Positions 42,729-51,557 of a stretch of 64,000 nt of DNA are shown in pieces. The notes under the pieces are model-generated. The model was not told where the DNA came from and searched no databases. It saw nothing but the letters and a program-made list of their open reading frames with translations. Where the stretch lies: the NCBI RefSeq assembly GCF_001580455.1, contig NZ_CP010951.1, positions 434,001-498,000 of the forward strand, written 5' to 3'. Both the position numbers and the translations under genes were made by a program. The number at the start of each line of letters is the position of its first letter. Positions within the stretch are counted from its first letter, which is position 1. This DNA comes from Ramlibacter tataouinensis. GTDB taxonomy: Bacteria > Pseudomonadota > Gammaproteobacteria > Burkholderiales > Burkholderiaceae_C.

Positions 42729-43316
42729 ATGAACCAGGTCCCCTTTCGCGCAGCTTGCATCGTAGGCGCCTTCGGCTGCCTGATCGTATCCGGCTGCACC
42801 AGCATGCCCCAGGACTATGTTGCCGTTGACGGATCCACCGCCGCCATGGGCGCGCCGGGCATGAGCGCCGCGGACCGCCGGTTCGCATTGGTCGCTGCCG
42901 GCACGACCCGTTACGACGTGCGGGCCTCCGAACTGGCGATGAGCGAGGCGGCGGATCCACGCCTGCGAGACTTCGCGCGGATGGTGGCGCAGGACCAGCA
43001 GGCGTCGAGCGAGGAACTCCTGTCGCTGCTCCGTGCGCGCGGCATCGAGCCGCGCAGTGGTCTGCCACCGGCCAAGCAGGAGGCCATGAGCAGCCTGGCG
43101 GCGCGCGACAACGGCCAGTTCGACAACCAGTACATGCGCACCGTGGGCATGCGGGACAACGTCTCCGACATCGTGCTGCTCGAACAGACCGCGTCCAGCG
43201 CCAGCGATCCGGCATTGCGTGCCTGGGCCGAGAAGAATCTGCCGAAGCTGCGCGCGCGCCAGACGGCCGCGCAGGAGCTCTCGAAGACAATGATCGGCTG
43301 GGATCCGATCGAGTAA
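42729..43316 (+). CDS. DUF4142 family lipoprotein
   Basis: 195 residues. Signal with lipobox VSGC (near Cys23), then a helical ferritin-like DUF4142 domain: RFALVAAGTTRYDVRASELAMSEAADPRLR, then LRDFARMVAQDQQASSEELLSLL and VLLEQTASSASDPALRAWAEKNL. Such domains are common in predicted outer-membrane or periplasmic proteins of unknown role. The ATG at 42729 sits after AGGAGA at a slightly long spacing; GTG at 42726 is in the same frame. Confidence 0.85.
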   Translation: MNQVPFRAACIVGAFGCLIVSGCTSMPQDYVAVDGSTAAMGAPGMSAADRRFALVAAGTTRYDVRASELAMSEAADPRLRDFARMVAQDQQASSEELLSLLRARGIEPRSGLPPAKQEAMSSLAARDNGQFDNQYMRTVGMRDNVSDIVLLEQTASSASDPALRAWAEKNLPKLRARQTAAQELSKTMIGWDPIE

Positions 43317-43341
43317 GACCGCTGGCCGCTGCCGGCGGCGG

Positions 43342-44340
43342 CTACTGGACCCCGCCGCTGACCGGCGGCTGGTCGCCCGGCGCGGCGAACAGCTGCGCCG
43401 CATCGACGGCATCGAAGCGGTAGTGCTGGCCGCAGAAGTCGCAGCCGACTTCGATCTCGCCGCGCTCGGCCACGATGCCGTCGGCCTCTTCCCGCCCCAG
43501 CCCGCGGATCATGCTGGCCACGCGCTCGCGGCTGCAGGTGCAGGCAAATCGCGGTTGCTGCGCCGGAAAGCGCAGCAGCTTCTCTTCCCAGAACAGGCGC
43601 CGCAGCACCGTGTCGACATCCAGCCCCAGCAATTCCTCGCGCGTGAGGCTGCGCGCCAGCGTGGCAATGCGGTTGTAGTCCTCGTTGCGTCCGATCTCGT
43701 CCACGTATTCGGGGTCGGATTCCAGATTCCCGCGCCGGCTTGCCAGGTCGCCGGCCAGGTTGGCCTCGCCCGCGGCGGGCAGGCGCTGTATCAGCAGGCC
43801 GGCGGCGACCTTGTCGTCCGCCGCTATGACCAGCGTGGTGTCGAGCTGCTCGGACTGCAGCATGTAGTGCTCCAGCACCTCACTCAGGTTCTGGATCTTC
43901 TCGCGGTGGTCGCCGTACAGCGGCACCATGCCCTGGTAGGGCTGCTGGCCCGGCATCTTGCCCTGCGGATCGAGCGTGATGGCGCAGCGCCCCTTGTTGC
44001 CCACGTTCACCATCTGCGCCAGGCGCGCATCGGCGGCCACCTCACCCACCACCTTGGCGGTGGCGCGCAGGCGCAGGTCATGCTGCACTTCGGCGACCGC
44101 CAGCTTGACCGGGCCGTCACCGAAGATCTGCAGGACCAGCGCGCCGTTGAACTTGATGTTGGACTGCATCAGCGCGCCGGCGGCTGCCATCTCGCCCACG
44201 AGTTCGGCCACTGCAGAGGGCCATTCGCCCGCGCCGCCCTCCCGGCGCCGCGCCAGGATCTCGGTCCAGGCGTGCGTCAGCCGCACGATGCTGCCGCGCA
44301 CCGGCAGCCCGTCGAACAGGAATCGATGCAACTCGCTCAA
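43342..44340 (-). CDS. hslO: Hsp33 redox-regulated chaperone
   Basis: 332 residues. Start SELHRFLFDGLPVRGSIVRL, core GEMAAAGALMQSNIKFNGALVLQIFGDGPVKLAV, and C-terminal zinc-binding cysteines as CTCS (about 269-272) and CDFC (about 303-306). Oxidation of these cysteines unfolds a linker and turns on holdase activity under oxidative stress. It is somewhat longer than the E. coli protein (292), mainly from extra sequence in the middle. It lies 6 bp after the carbonic anhydrase on the same strand. Confidence 0.93.
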   Translation of the reverse strand: MSELHRFLFDGLPVRGSIVRLTHAWTEILARRREGGAGEWPSAVAELVGEMAAAGALMQSNIKFNGALVLQIFGDGPVKLAVAEVQHDLRLRATAKVVGEVAADARLAQMVNVGNKGRCAITLDPQGKMPGQQPYQGMVPLYGDHREKIQNLSEVLEHYMLQSEQLDTTLVIAADDKVAAGLLIQRLPAAGEANLAGDLASRRGNLESDPEYVDEIGRNEDYNRIATLARSLTREELLGLDVDTVLRRLFWEEKLLRFPAQQPRFACTCSRERVASMIRGLGREEADGIVAERGEIEVGCDFCGQHYRFDAVDAAQLFAAPGDQPPVSGGVQ

Positions 44341-44346
44341 AATACG

Positions 44347-44871
44347 TCAGCCGATCTTCTTGAGCCCGCGCGCGAAGCGGGGCGCGTTTTCGACGTAGTG
44401 CCCGGCACCGGCGGCCGCCATCCGGATCTGCTCTTCGCTCAGCGTGCGCACGACCCGGGCCGGGCTGCCGATGATCAGCGAGTTGTCAGGGAACTCCTTG
44501 CCTTCGGTGATGACGCTGCCGGCGCCGACGATGCAATTGCGCCCGATCTTCGCGTCATTCAGGATCACCGCCTGGATCCCGATCAGCGAGCCGTCGCCGA
44601 TCGTGCAGCCGTGCAGCATCACCTGGTGGCCGACGGTGACGTTGTCGCCGATGGTCAGCGGCTTGCCGAAATCGGCATGCAGCACGGACAGATCCTGCAC
44701 GTTGCTGTTGCGGCCGATCCGGATGGATTCGCAGTCGCCGCGCACCACCGTGCCGAACCACACGCTGGCGTTCGCACCGAGCTGGACGTCGCCGATCACC
44801 TCTGCACTGTCAGCGACCCATGCGCCTTCGCCGAGTTGTGGGGACTTGCCGTCGAGTTCGTAGAGCGCCAT
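44347..44871 (-). CDS. Gamma-carbonic anhydrase family protein (left-handed beta-helix)
   Basis: 174 residues with hexapeptide repeats making a left-handed beta-helix (IGDVQLGANASVWFGTVVRGD, then SIRIGRNSNVQDLSVLHADF and VGHQVMLHGCTIGDGSLIGIQAVI in parts) and the three His zinc positions near the HADF, VGHQ and MLHGC blocks. This is the YrdA/PaaY-like gamma-carbonic anhydrase group; activity is not certain. The ATG at 44871 is directly beside the nested palindromic element. It is followed by hslO. Confidence 0.9.
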   Translation of the reverse strand: MALYELDGKSPQLGEGAWVADSAEVIGDVQLGANASVWFGTVVRGDCESIRIGRNSNVQDLSVLHADFGKPLTIGDNVTVGHQVMLHGCTIGDGSLIGIQAVILNDAKIGRNCIVGAGSVITEGKEFPDNSLIIGSPARVVRTLSEEQIRMAAAGAGHYVENAPRFARGLKKIG

Positions 44872-44891
44872 GGTGTTCCGGGGTGAAAACT

Positions 44892-45164
44892 TGGTGTCCT
44901 GTGTCAGAAATAACTGGCATTTCGCTGTGCCGTATCGGGGCGCAGGCAAGGCGCGGGCGCGGGTCAAGCCTGAGCGGCTTGACCCGTGACCGCAACGCGG
45001 CATGCGCCCCGATACGGCACAGCCCGGAGGGTTCGGCGCCTGCGGGGCCCTCGCCGGGCGCCCCGAAGGGGTCAAGACGCCCAGTCTTGACCCCTTCGGG
45101 CCACCCGCCGATCATCCCCGCAGGCATCCGAACGAAATGCCAGCTATTTCTGCCACAGGACACC
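44892..45164. repeat. Nested palindromic element (MITE-like), 273 bp
   Basis: Terminal inverted repeats of 32 bp (44892-44923 and 45133-45164) match at 30 of 32 positions. Inside lie a perfect 21 bp inverted repeat (44923-44943 with 45003-45023), a hairpin CGGGTCAAGCC / GGCTTGACCCG (44959-44985), and a 17 bp perfect stem with a 5 nt loop (45062-45078 with 45084-45100). The two hairpins share a GGTCAAG core. No target-site duplication is visible. It fills nearly the whole gap between the divergent carbonic anhydrase and DUF455 genes and holds no gene. Confidence 0.85.
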
Positions 45165-45175
45165 CGATTGTAGGT

Positions 45176-46018
45176 ATGGAGCTTCGACAGCAGGCGCTGC
45201 AGGTCCTTTGCATCGCCAACCCCGACACCAAAGTGGCGCAGGTGCGCGAACTGCAGGGCCGTGCCGCTTCACTTTTGATAGCAGCCGAGGCCCGGCAGCC
45301 GACGGCGCCCTTGCCCGGCCGGCCGAGCCGGCCGGAGCTGGTCCACCCCGCCCGGGTGCCGCGGCGCTCGCCGTCCAAGCCCGAAGGCCTGGCCGCGCTG
45401 TTGCACGCGATCGCGCACATCGAGTTCAACGCCATCAACCTGGCGCTGGACGCGGCCTGGCGCTTCGACGGCATGCCGCGCGAGTTCCACCTCGACTGGG
45501 TGCGCGTCGCCGCCGAAGAGGCCTTGCACTTCAGCCTGCTGCAGGAACACCTGCGCAGCCTGCACCATGAGTATGGCGATTTCGTGGCGCACGACGGCCT
45601 GTGGGCCATGTGCGAGAAAACCAGGGACGACATCGTCGCGCGCATGGCACTGGTGCCGCGGACGCTGGAAGCGCGCGGGCTCGATGCCACGCCCCTCATC
45701 CAGGACAAGCTGCGCCGGGTCGGCACGCCGCCGGCGCTGCGCGCGGTGGAGATCCTGGACGTCATCCTGCGCGACGAGGTCGGGCATGTGGCGATCGGCA
45801 ATCACTGGTACAAGTGGCTGTGCGCACGCGACGGGCTGGAGCCGGTGCCGCACTACGGCCGGCTGGTCGAGCGCTACGCCGCGCCGCGGCTGCATCCGCC
45901 CTTCAACGAGGACGCCCGCCGGCGCGCGGGCTTCAGCGATGAGGAACTGGCCTGGCTGGAAACGGGTTTCTCCGAAGAGGCGCTGCGCCCTCTCCCCATC
46001 CCGGACGATTGCCGCTGA
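45176..46018 (+). CDS. DUF455 ferritin-like protein
   Basis: 280 residues. A four-helix ferritin-like core with carboxylate and His ligands: FNAINLALDAAWRFDGMP preceded by IAHIE, VAAEEALHFSLLQEHL, and LRDEVGHVAIGN. The family DUF455 is compared with MiaE-type diiron hydroxylases, but its substrate is not known. The ATG at 45176 is 12 bp beyond the right end of the nested palindromic element, so that element probably contains or abuts its promoter. Confidence 0.87.
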   Translation: MELRQQALQVLCIANPDTKVAQVRELQGRAASLLIAAEARQPTAPLPGRPSRPELVHPARVPRRSPSKPEGLAALLHAIAHIEFNAINLALDAAWRFDGMPREFHLDWVRVAAEEALHFSLLQEHLRSLHHEYGDFVAHDGLWAMCEKTRDDIVARMALVPRTLEARGLDATPLIQDKLRRVGTPPALRAVEILDVILRDEVGHVAIGNHWYKWLCARDGLEPVPHYGRLVERYAAPRLHPPFNEDARRRAGFSDEELAWLETGFSEEALRPLPIPDDCR

Positions 46019-46147
46019 TCCGGTGCGGCTGCGAGTCGCGCACCGGCGGTGTGAATCGGGTTCATGCATCCATGAACAGCCGTCGTTTGTCGCCGCGCTC
46101 CGCATGCCCCATCATTGGCGCCATTGCATTCCCCTTGGAGGCATCCC

Positions 46148-46960
46148 ATGCTCGACAGGACCCGGCGCGTGTCCGTCTACCAGCCCACCCAGCCCGGGCT
46201 GAAATTCCCGGAGATCCCGGAATTCCAGACGCCTGCCGAGACGCGCCGGCATCGCAAGGAGCGCTTGGCCGCCGCCTGCCGGGCGTTCGCCCAGCAGGGT
46301 TTCGACTACGGCTTCGCCGGCCACCTCACGGTGCGGGATCCGGAGCACCCGGAGCTCTACTGGACCAACCCGATGTGCGTGCATTTCTCCCAGGTGAAGG
46401 TGTCCAACCTGATCCTGGTGGACCATGAGGGCCAGGTGCGCGAGGGCGAGTACGCGGTGAATCGCGCCGGCTTCGTGCTGCACGCCGCAGTGCACGAGGC
46501 GCACCCCGACATCCTGGCGATGTGCCATGCGCACACGGTGTACGGCACTGCCTTCGCGTCGCTGGGCAAGAAGCTCGAGCCGATCACGCAGGATGCCGCG
46601 GCCTTCTACGAAGATCATGTCGTCATCGGCGAGGAAGCCGGCCAGGTGGCCGTCGAGGTCCAGGGCGGCAACCGGGTCGCGAATGCGTTCAAGGGGGTCA
46701 AGGCCGCGATCCACCAGAACCACGGCCTGCTGACCGCCAGCCGCCACAGCATCGATTCAGCGGCATTCTGGTTCATCGCGCTCGAACGCTGCTGCCGGCA
46801 GCAGCTGATGATCGACGCCACCGGCATCGCGCCCAAGCTGGTGTCGCCGGAGCGCGCACGCTACAGCCGCGAGCATGTGGGCAGCGACTACATTGGATGG
46901 CTGCACTTCCAGACCATCTACGAGCACCTGGCGCAGACCGAGCCCGACCTGTTCGATTGA
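46148..46960 (+). CDS. Class II aldolase/adducin domain protein
   Basis: 270 residues of the class II aldolase fold: FDYGFAGHLTVRDPEHPE, the metal-binding His pair in MCHAHTVYGTAFASL and the third His in HQNHGLLTASRHS. Enzymes of this fold are aldolases or epimerases; adducin-type members lack catalysis. The third metal ligand is present, so activity is possible. The ATG at 46148 follows TTGGAGG at a fitting distance. Substrate unknown. Confidence 0.88.
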   Translation: MLDRTRRVSVYQPTQPGLKFPEIPEFQTPAETRRHRKERLAAACRAFAQQGFDYGFAGHLTVRDPEHPELYWTNPMCVHFSQVKVSNLILVDHEGQVREGEYAVNRAGFVLHAAVHEAHPDILAMCHAHTVYGTAFASLGKKLEPITQDAAAFYEDHVVIGEEAGQVAVEVQGGNRVANAFKGVKAAIHQNHGLLTASRHSIDSAAFWFIALERCCRQQLMIDATGIAPKLVSPERARYSREHVGSDYIGWLHFQTIYEHLAQTEPDLFD

Positions 46961-47006
46961 GCGGGAGCGCGTCTCGCCCGTCTCGTCATCGATGAGGAGC
47001 ATCATG

Positions 47007-47432
47007 ATGAGCGATGACCCTTTCGACCTGCAGCGCTTCGTCGCCGCGCAGGATCCCCTGTTCGATGGCGTGCAGGACGAACTGCGGCAGGGCCGCAAAC
47101 GCACGCACTGGATGTGGTTCGTCTTTCCGCAGCTGGCCGCGCTGGGCGCCAGCCCCACCGCCAAGCACTACGGGATCGCCTCGCTGGATGAAGCGCGCGC
47201 CTACCTGGCGCATCCGGTGCTGGGGCCGCGTCTGCGCGCCTGCTGCGAACTGCTGTTGCAGCTGGAGGGCCGCACCGCGCACCAGGTGTTCGGCTACCCG
47301 GACGAACTGAAGCTGCGCTCCTGCCTCACGCTGTTCGACCGCGCCGCCGGCGGCGCCCCGCTCTTTGCCCGGTGCCTGGACAAGTACTACGCGGGCCAGC
47401 CCGATGCGGCCACCCTGCAGCTGGTCCACTGA
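47007..47432 (+). CDS. DUF1810 family protein
   Basis: 141 residues of the DUF1810 family: FDLQRFVAAQDPLFDGVQDELRQGRK, THWMWFVFPQLAALG, AKHYGIASLDEARAYLAHPVLGPRL, LRSCLTLFDRA. Function unknown. The ATG at 47007 (or 47004) follows GAGGAGC. It ends 12 bp from the convergent xerD gene. Confidence 0.9.
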   Translation: MSDDPFDLQRFVAAQDPLFDGVQDELRQGRKRTHWMWFVFPQLAALGASPTAKHYGIASLDEARAYLAHPVLGPRLRACCELLLQLEGRTAHQVFGYPDELKLRSCLTLFDRAAGGAPLFARCLDKYYAGQPDAATLQLVH

Positions 47433-47444
47433 TTCAAGTGGATT

Positions 47445-48335
47445 TCACCCGCGCGGATGATGCTGCGCGTGCAGCTGCTTGAGCCGTTCGCGGGCCACAT
47501 GGGTGTAGATGGTGGTGGTGGAAATGTCGGCGTGGCCCAGCAGCATCTGCACCGCCCGCAGGTCGGCCCCGTGATTGAGCAGGTGCGTCGCGAAGGCGTG
47601 GCGCAGGGTGTGCGGCGACAGCGGTGAGTGGATGCCGGCCTCGCCCGCATATTTCTTCACCAGCTTCCAGAACATCGCGCGCGTCATGCCCTTGCCGCGC
47701 CCGGTGACGAACAGGTCCTCGGTCTGCCGGCCGGCCAGGATCACCGGGCGGCCGGCGGCCAGGTAGCGGCCCAGCCAGTCGCGCGCGACCAGGCCGAAGG
47801 GCACCAGCCGCTCCTTGCCGCCCTTGCCCATGACCCGCAGCACGCCTTCGTTCATCCCCAGGTGGAAGGTCTTGAGCGACACCAGCTCGCTCACCCGCAG
47901 GCCGCTGGCATAGATCAGCTCCAGCATGGCGCGGTCGCGCAGGCCCAGCGGGGCCTCCTCGTCGGGCGCCGCCAGCAGCGCCTCCACCTGCGTCTCGGTC
48001 AGCGTCTTCGGCACGCGCAGGGGCTGCCTGGCCGCCTGCAGGCGCAAGGTCGGATCGGACGCGATCAAACGCTCGCGCAGCGCCCAGCGGAAGTAGCGGC
48101 GCAGCACCGTCAGGCGGCGGTTCGCCGTGGTCGACTTGGTCTGGGCGTGACGGGCCGCGAAGTAGCCGTTGATGTCGGCTTCGCTGCTGCTGTCGATCGC
48201 CCGGCCCTGCGCGCCCAGCCACTGGCCGTAGAGCGACAGGTCGCGCCGGTAGGCGGACAGGGTGTTGCGGGACAGGCCCTCCTCCAGCCAGAGGGCGTCG
48301 ATGAAGGTGTCGATGGAGCCGGCACTCGCGCTCAT
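47445..48335 (-). CDS. xerD: Site-specific tyrosine recombinase XerD
   Basis: 296 residues with the tyrosine-recombinase catalytic set: Arg147 (GLRVSELV), Lys171 (GKGGKERLVPF), His242 and Arg245 (HTLRHAFATH), His268 (LGHADIST) and nucleophile Tyr277 (TIYTHV). The N-terminal SAM-like core-binding domain is present. With XerC it resolves chromosome dimers at dif. Its 5' leader is the repeat at 48343-48400, whose GGCGGAGG is 7 nt before the ATG, so expression may share a control with the ABC ATPase at 59034. Confidence 0.94.
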   Translation of the reverse strand: MSASAGSIDTFIDALWLEEGLSRNTLSAYRRDLSLYGQWLGAQGRAIDSSSEADINGYFAARHAQTKSTTANRRLTVLRRYFRWALRERLIASDPTLRLQAARQPLRVPKTLTETQVEALLAAPDEEAPLGLRDRAMLELIYASGLRVSELVSLKTFHLGMNEGVLRVMGKGGKERLVPFGLVARDWLGRYLAAGRPVILAGRQTEDLFVTGRGKGMTRAMFWKLVKKYAGEAGIHSPLSPHTLRHAFATHLLNHGADLRAVQMLLGHADISTTTIYTHVARERLKQLHAQHHPRG

Positions 48336-48342
48336 TCGAAAA

Positions 48343-48400
48343 CCTCCGCCCTGCGGGCTGCGGCGCCATGAGCCTCCGGAACGGCCGTTCGGCTCATGGC
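48343..48400 (-). repeat. Leader repeat, copy 1 (5' of xerD)
   Basis: Read leftward: GCCATGAGCCGAACGGCCG, a hairpin arm GGCTCATGGC, then a 21 nt block (48363-48343) ending GGCGGAGG, 7 nt before the xerD ATG. The hairpin arms 48391-48402 and 48363-48374 are exact complements over 12 bp. 52 of 58 bases match copy 2 (58963-59026) apart from one 6 nt indel. Confidence 0.85.
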
Positions 48401-48427
48401 GCGATTGTGACGCGGCTCAAGCGTGAA

Positions 48428-49402
48428 TCAATCCAGCTTCAGCTTCGCGCTCTCCACCACCTTCTTGTACACAGCGTATTCGGCCTTGATCTGCTCGCCG
48501 AACTGCTGCGGCGTGTTGCCGATCACGAGGGAGCCGGTGTCTTCGATGCGCTTGCGCACGGCCGGGTCCTGCAGCGCCTTGGTGATGCCCTCGTGGAGCT
48601 TGGCCACCACGTCGGCCGGCATGCCCTTGGGCCCGTAGATGCCGTAGTAGGCCATGCGGTTGACCGGCTCCAGGCCCACTTCCTGGAAGGTGGGAACGTT
48701 GGGCAGTTCCTTCAGGCGCTGCGGCGCGGCCACCACGATGGGGATCAGGCGGCCTTCCTTGATGAAAGGCAGCGCCGAGGGCAGGTTGTCGAAGATCATC
48801 GGAACCTGTCCGGCGACCGTGTCGTTCAGCGCCGGCCCCGCGCCGCGGTACGGGATGTGGGTGACGAAGGTGCCCGACATGGTCTTGAACAGCTCCATCT
48901 GCAGGTGGCCGATGCCGCCCGTGCCGGATGAAGAATAGGAATAGCGGCCCGGCGCACGCTTGAGTTCGGCGATGAAGGCCTTGTAGTCCTTGGCCGGGAA
49001 GCTCGGGTGCACCGCGATCACGTTGGGCGTGGCCGCAATGTTGGTGATGGGCGTGAAATCGGTGAGCGGGTTGTACGGGATCTTGGGATTGATCGCCGGG
49101 TTGGCCGCCGTCGTCGACACGGTGGCCATCCCCAGCGCGTAGCCGTCCGGCGTGGCACGCGCCGTCTCGGTGGCGCCGATCACGCCGCCCCCGCCGGCCT
49201 TGTTCTCGACCACGACGCTCTGCCCCAGCGCCTTGCCCAGCGGCTCGGAAATGACCCGGGCGACGATGTCGGTCGTGCCGCCCGGGGCGAACGGGACCAC
49301 CAGCTTCACCGGCTTGTTGGGATAGGCGGACTGCGCCAGGACGGGCCCCGAGGCGGCCACCAGAGCCGCGGCACCGGCGGCGAGCCATTGACGGCGTTTC
49401 AT
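48428..49402 (-). CDS. Bug family tripartite tricarboxylate transporter receptor
   Basis: 324 residues. Twin-arginine-like or Sec signal (MKRRQWLAAGAAALVAASG, AQSAYP cleavage), then the Bug fold: KPVKLVVPFAPGGTTDIVAR, VVENKAGGGGVIGA, PVNRMAYYGIYGPKGMPADV. These are periplasmic solute receptors, mostly of unknown ligand and abundant in Comamonadaceae and Alcaligenaceae. The ligand pocket cannot be read. No TctA/B genes accompany it here. The leader repeat and xerD lie downstream on the same strand. Confidence 0.9.
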   Translation of the reverse strand: MKRRQWLAAGAAALVAASGPVLAQSAYPNKPVKLVVPFAPGGTTDIVARVISEPLGKALGQSVVVENKAGGGGVIGATETARATPDGYALGMATVSTTAANPAINPKIPYNPLTDFTPITNIAATPNVIAVHPSFPAKDYKAFIAELKRAPGRYSYSSSGTGGIGHLQMELFKTMSGTFVTHIPYRGAGPALNDTVAGQVPMIFDNLPSALPFIKEGRLIPIVVAAPQRLKELPNVPTFQEVGLEPVNRMAYYGIYGPKGMPADVVAKLHEGITKALQDPAVRKRIEDTGSLVIGNTPQQFGEQIKAEYAVYKKVVESAKLKLD

Positions 49403-49521
49403 GCTTTCTCTCCTGAGGTTCGGTTGGAATCTTTCCAAGGATGGTATGGGCGATTCGTTCCGGCTGGATTGCTGGAATCCACATCAGGGATAACCCGGTG
49501 ACCCTGCGATATGCTCGAGCC

Positions 49522-50427
49522 GTGAACTTCGCCCAGCTCCTGTTCCCCGATTTTTCATTGATCCTGTGCGGCTACCTGGTGTGCCGCTACACGGCCCTGA
49601 ATCGCGCGGTGTGGGAGAAGGTCGAAAGCCTCGTCTATTTCTTCCTGTTCCCCGTCCTTCTGTTCCAGTCGATCGTCAGGAATCCGCTAGATCTGGGCGA
49701 GGCGTCCAGCCTGATCGTGGCCGGCCTGCTCATGGGGTCTGTCGCGATCGCCTTGTCGTACGGCCTGCCGTACCTGCCGGTGATCGGGCGGCACATCGAC
49801 CGGCGCGACCACGCCGCCGCCGCGCAGGTCGCCTTTCGCTTCAATTCGTTCATCGCGCTGGCGCTGGCGGAACGGCTGGCGGGCGCGCGCGGCCTGCAGT
49901 TGATCGCGGTGCTGATCGGCGTCTGCGTGCCGCTGTTCAACGTCGGCGCCGTCTGGCCGATGGCGCGGCACGGACAGACCGGATTCCTGCGCTCGCTGCT
50001 GCGCAATCCGCTGATCGTGGCCACGGCGGCCGGGCTGGCGGCCAACCTGCTGGGCTTCCGGATGCCCGGGTGGCTGGAGCCCACGGTCAATCGGATCGGC
50101 GCCGCATCACTCGCCATGGGACTGATGGCCGCCGGCGCCGGCCTGCAACTGGCGAGCCTGGCGAGCAACAAAGTGCTGACCGTCGGTGTGCTCGCCATCC
50201 GCCACTTCATCGTGCCGCTGGTCGCGCTCGCGCTGGCTCTGGCGCTGCGGCTGGATGCCGTGCAGACCACCGTGCTGCTGGCGTTCTCGGCCCTGCCCAC
50301 CGCCTCCAGCGCCTACGTGCTGGCTTCGCGCATGGGCTACAACGGCGCCTACGTGGCCGGCCTGGTCACCTTGTCCACCCTGCTGGGACTGGCGAGCCTG
50401 CCCTTCGCGCTAGGCGTGCTGCGATAG
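49522..50427 (+). CDS. AEC family transporter (auxin efflux carrier-type)
   Basis: 301 residues, about 10 membrane helices, beginning MNFAQLLFPDFSLILCGYLV. RNP near residue 63 and the C-terminal FSALPTASSAYVLASRMGYNG are typical of the AEC family. Members transport malonate, malate or other anions in bacteria, or auxin in plants. The GTG at 49522 is chosen because an earlier in-frame start adds a non-matching leader. It is divergent from the Bug receptor. Confidence 0.85.
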   Translation: MNFAQLLFPDFSLILCGYLVCRYTALNRAVWEKVESLVYFFLFPVLLFQSIVRNPLDLGEASSLIVAGLLMGSVAIALSYGLPYLPVIGRHIDRRDHAAAAQVAFRFNSFIALALAERLAGARGLQLIAVLIGVCVPLFNVGAVWPMARHGQTGFLRSLLRNPLIVATAAGLAANLLGFRMPGWLEPTVNRIGAASLAMGLMAAGAGLQLASLASNKVLTVGVLAIRHFIVPLVALALALALRLDAVQTTVLLAFSALPTASSAYVLASRMGYNGAYVAGLVTLSTLLGLASLPFALGVLR

Positions 50428-50471
50428 CAACGCTGAATGAGTCCTCGCCAGGACGCGCGCCTCGCACTTGT

Positions 50472-51557
50472 TCAGCCTTGCCCCAGCGCCCAGGCCACGT
50501 GCTCGCGCACCAGCGCGCTTGGATGGTCGGCGCGCGCCTGCAGCGCCGCGCGCAGCGACGGGTCGCCGCTCGCGCGCAGGGCGTTGCCCAGGGCCACCGC
50601 GATGTTGCGCAGCCAGCGTTCGTGGCCGATGCGGCGGATCGGGCCGCCTTCGGTGCGCCGCAGGAACTCCTCCTCGCTCCAGGCGAAGAGGTCGGCCAGC
50701 TGCCCTCCCGCCAGTCCCTCGCGCTCGTCGAAATCGGGCAAGGCGCTGCGCTGCGCGAACTTGTTCCAGGGACAGGCCAGTTGGCAGTCGTCGCAGCCGT
50801 AGATGCGATTGCCCATGAGCGGCCGCAGCGCCTCGGGGATCGCGCCCGCGTGCTCGATCGTCAGGTAGGAAATGCATCGCCGCGCGTCCAGCCGCCCGGG
50901 GCCGACGATCGCCTGCGTGGGGCAGATGTCAATACAGGCCGAGCAGCTGCCGCAATGCTCGGTGACCGGCAGGCTTTCGGGCAGCGCGATGTCCACATAG
51001 ATCTCGCCGAGGAAGAACATCGAGCCGGCTTCGCGGCTGAGCACCAGCGTATGCTTGCCGCGCCAGCCCTGCCCGCTGCGGGCCGCCAGCTCGGCTTCGA
51101 GCACCGGGGCGGAGTCGGTGAACACGCGGTGGCCGAACGGGCCCACCGCCTGCGCGATGCGCTCGCTCAGCTTCTGCAGGCGTGAGCGCAGCACCTTGTG
51201 ATAGTCGCGGCCGCGGGCATAGGCCGAGACCACGCCCTCCCCCGGCCGCTTCAGGCGGTCGAACTCGATCGCCTGCCAGCCCTCGGGGGTAGTGCGGGGC
51301 AGGTAATCCATGCGGGCGGTGATCACGCTCAGGGTGCCCGGCACGAGCTCGGCGGGACGGGCGCGCTTCAGGCCATGCGCCTGCATGTAGTCCATTTCGC
51401 CGTGATAACCGTTGGATAGCCAGGCGAGCAGGCCGGCTTCCGCGGAAGACAGGTCGACGCCGGCCACACCAATTTGGGAGAATCCCAGCCCGTGGGCCCA
51501 GCCCCGGATGTCAGTCACCAGTTGAGGACCGTTGACCTGAGCGCTCTTGAACGTCAC
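50472..51557 (-). CDS. queG: Epoxyqueuosine reductase
   Basis: 361 residues. A cobalamin-dependent reductase with two ferredoxin-like [4Fe-4S] motifs: HCGSCSACIDICP with a later Cys in ARRC, and GCDDCQLACPWN. GQGWRGKHTLVLSREAGSMFFLGEIYVD matches the family core, in parts. A HEAT-like tail is present at the C-terminus (REHVAWALGQG). It converts epoxyqueuosine to queuosine in tRNA. GTG start at 51557 overlaps the tsaE 5' end on the opposite strand. Confidence 0.93.
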   Translation of the reverse strand: MTFKSAQVNGPQLVTDIRGWAHGLGFSQIGVAGVDLSSAEAGLLAWLSNGYHGEMDYMQAHGLKRARPAELVPGTLSVITARMDYLPRTTPEGWQAIEFDRLKRPGEGVVSAYARGRDYHKVLRSRLQKLSERIAQAVGPFGHRVFTDSAPVLEAELAARSGQGWRGKHTLVLSREAGSMFFLGEIYVDIALPESLPVTEHCGSCSACIDICPTQAIVGPGRLDARRCISYLTIEHAGAIPEALRPLMGNRIYGCDDCQLACPWNKFAQRSALPDFDEREGLAGGQLADLFAWSEEEFLRRTEGGPIRRIGHERWLRNIAVALGNALRASGDPSLRAALQARADHPSALVREHVAWALGQG

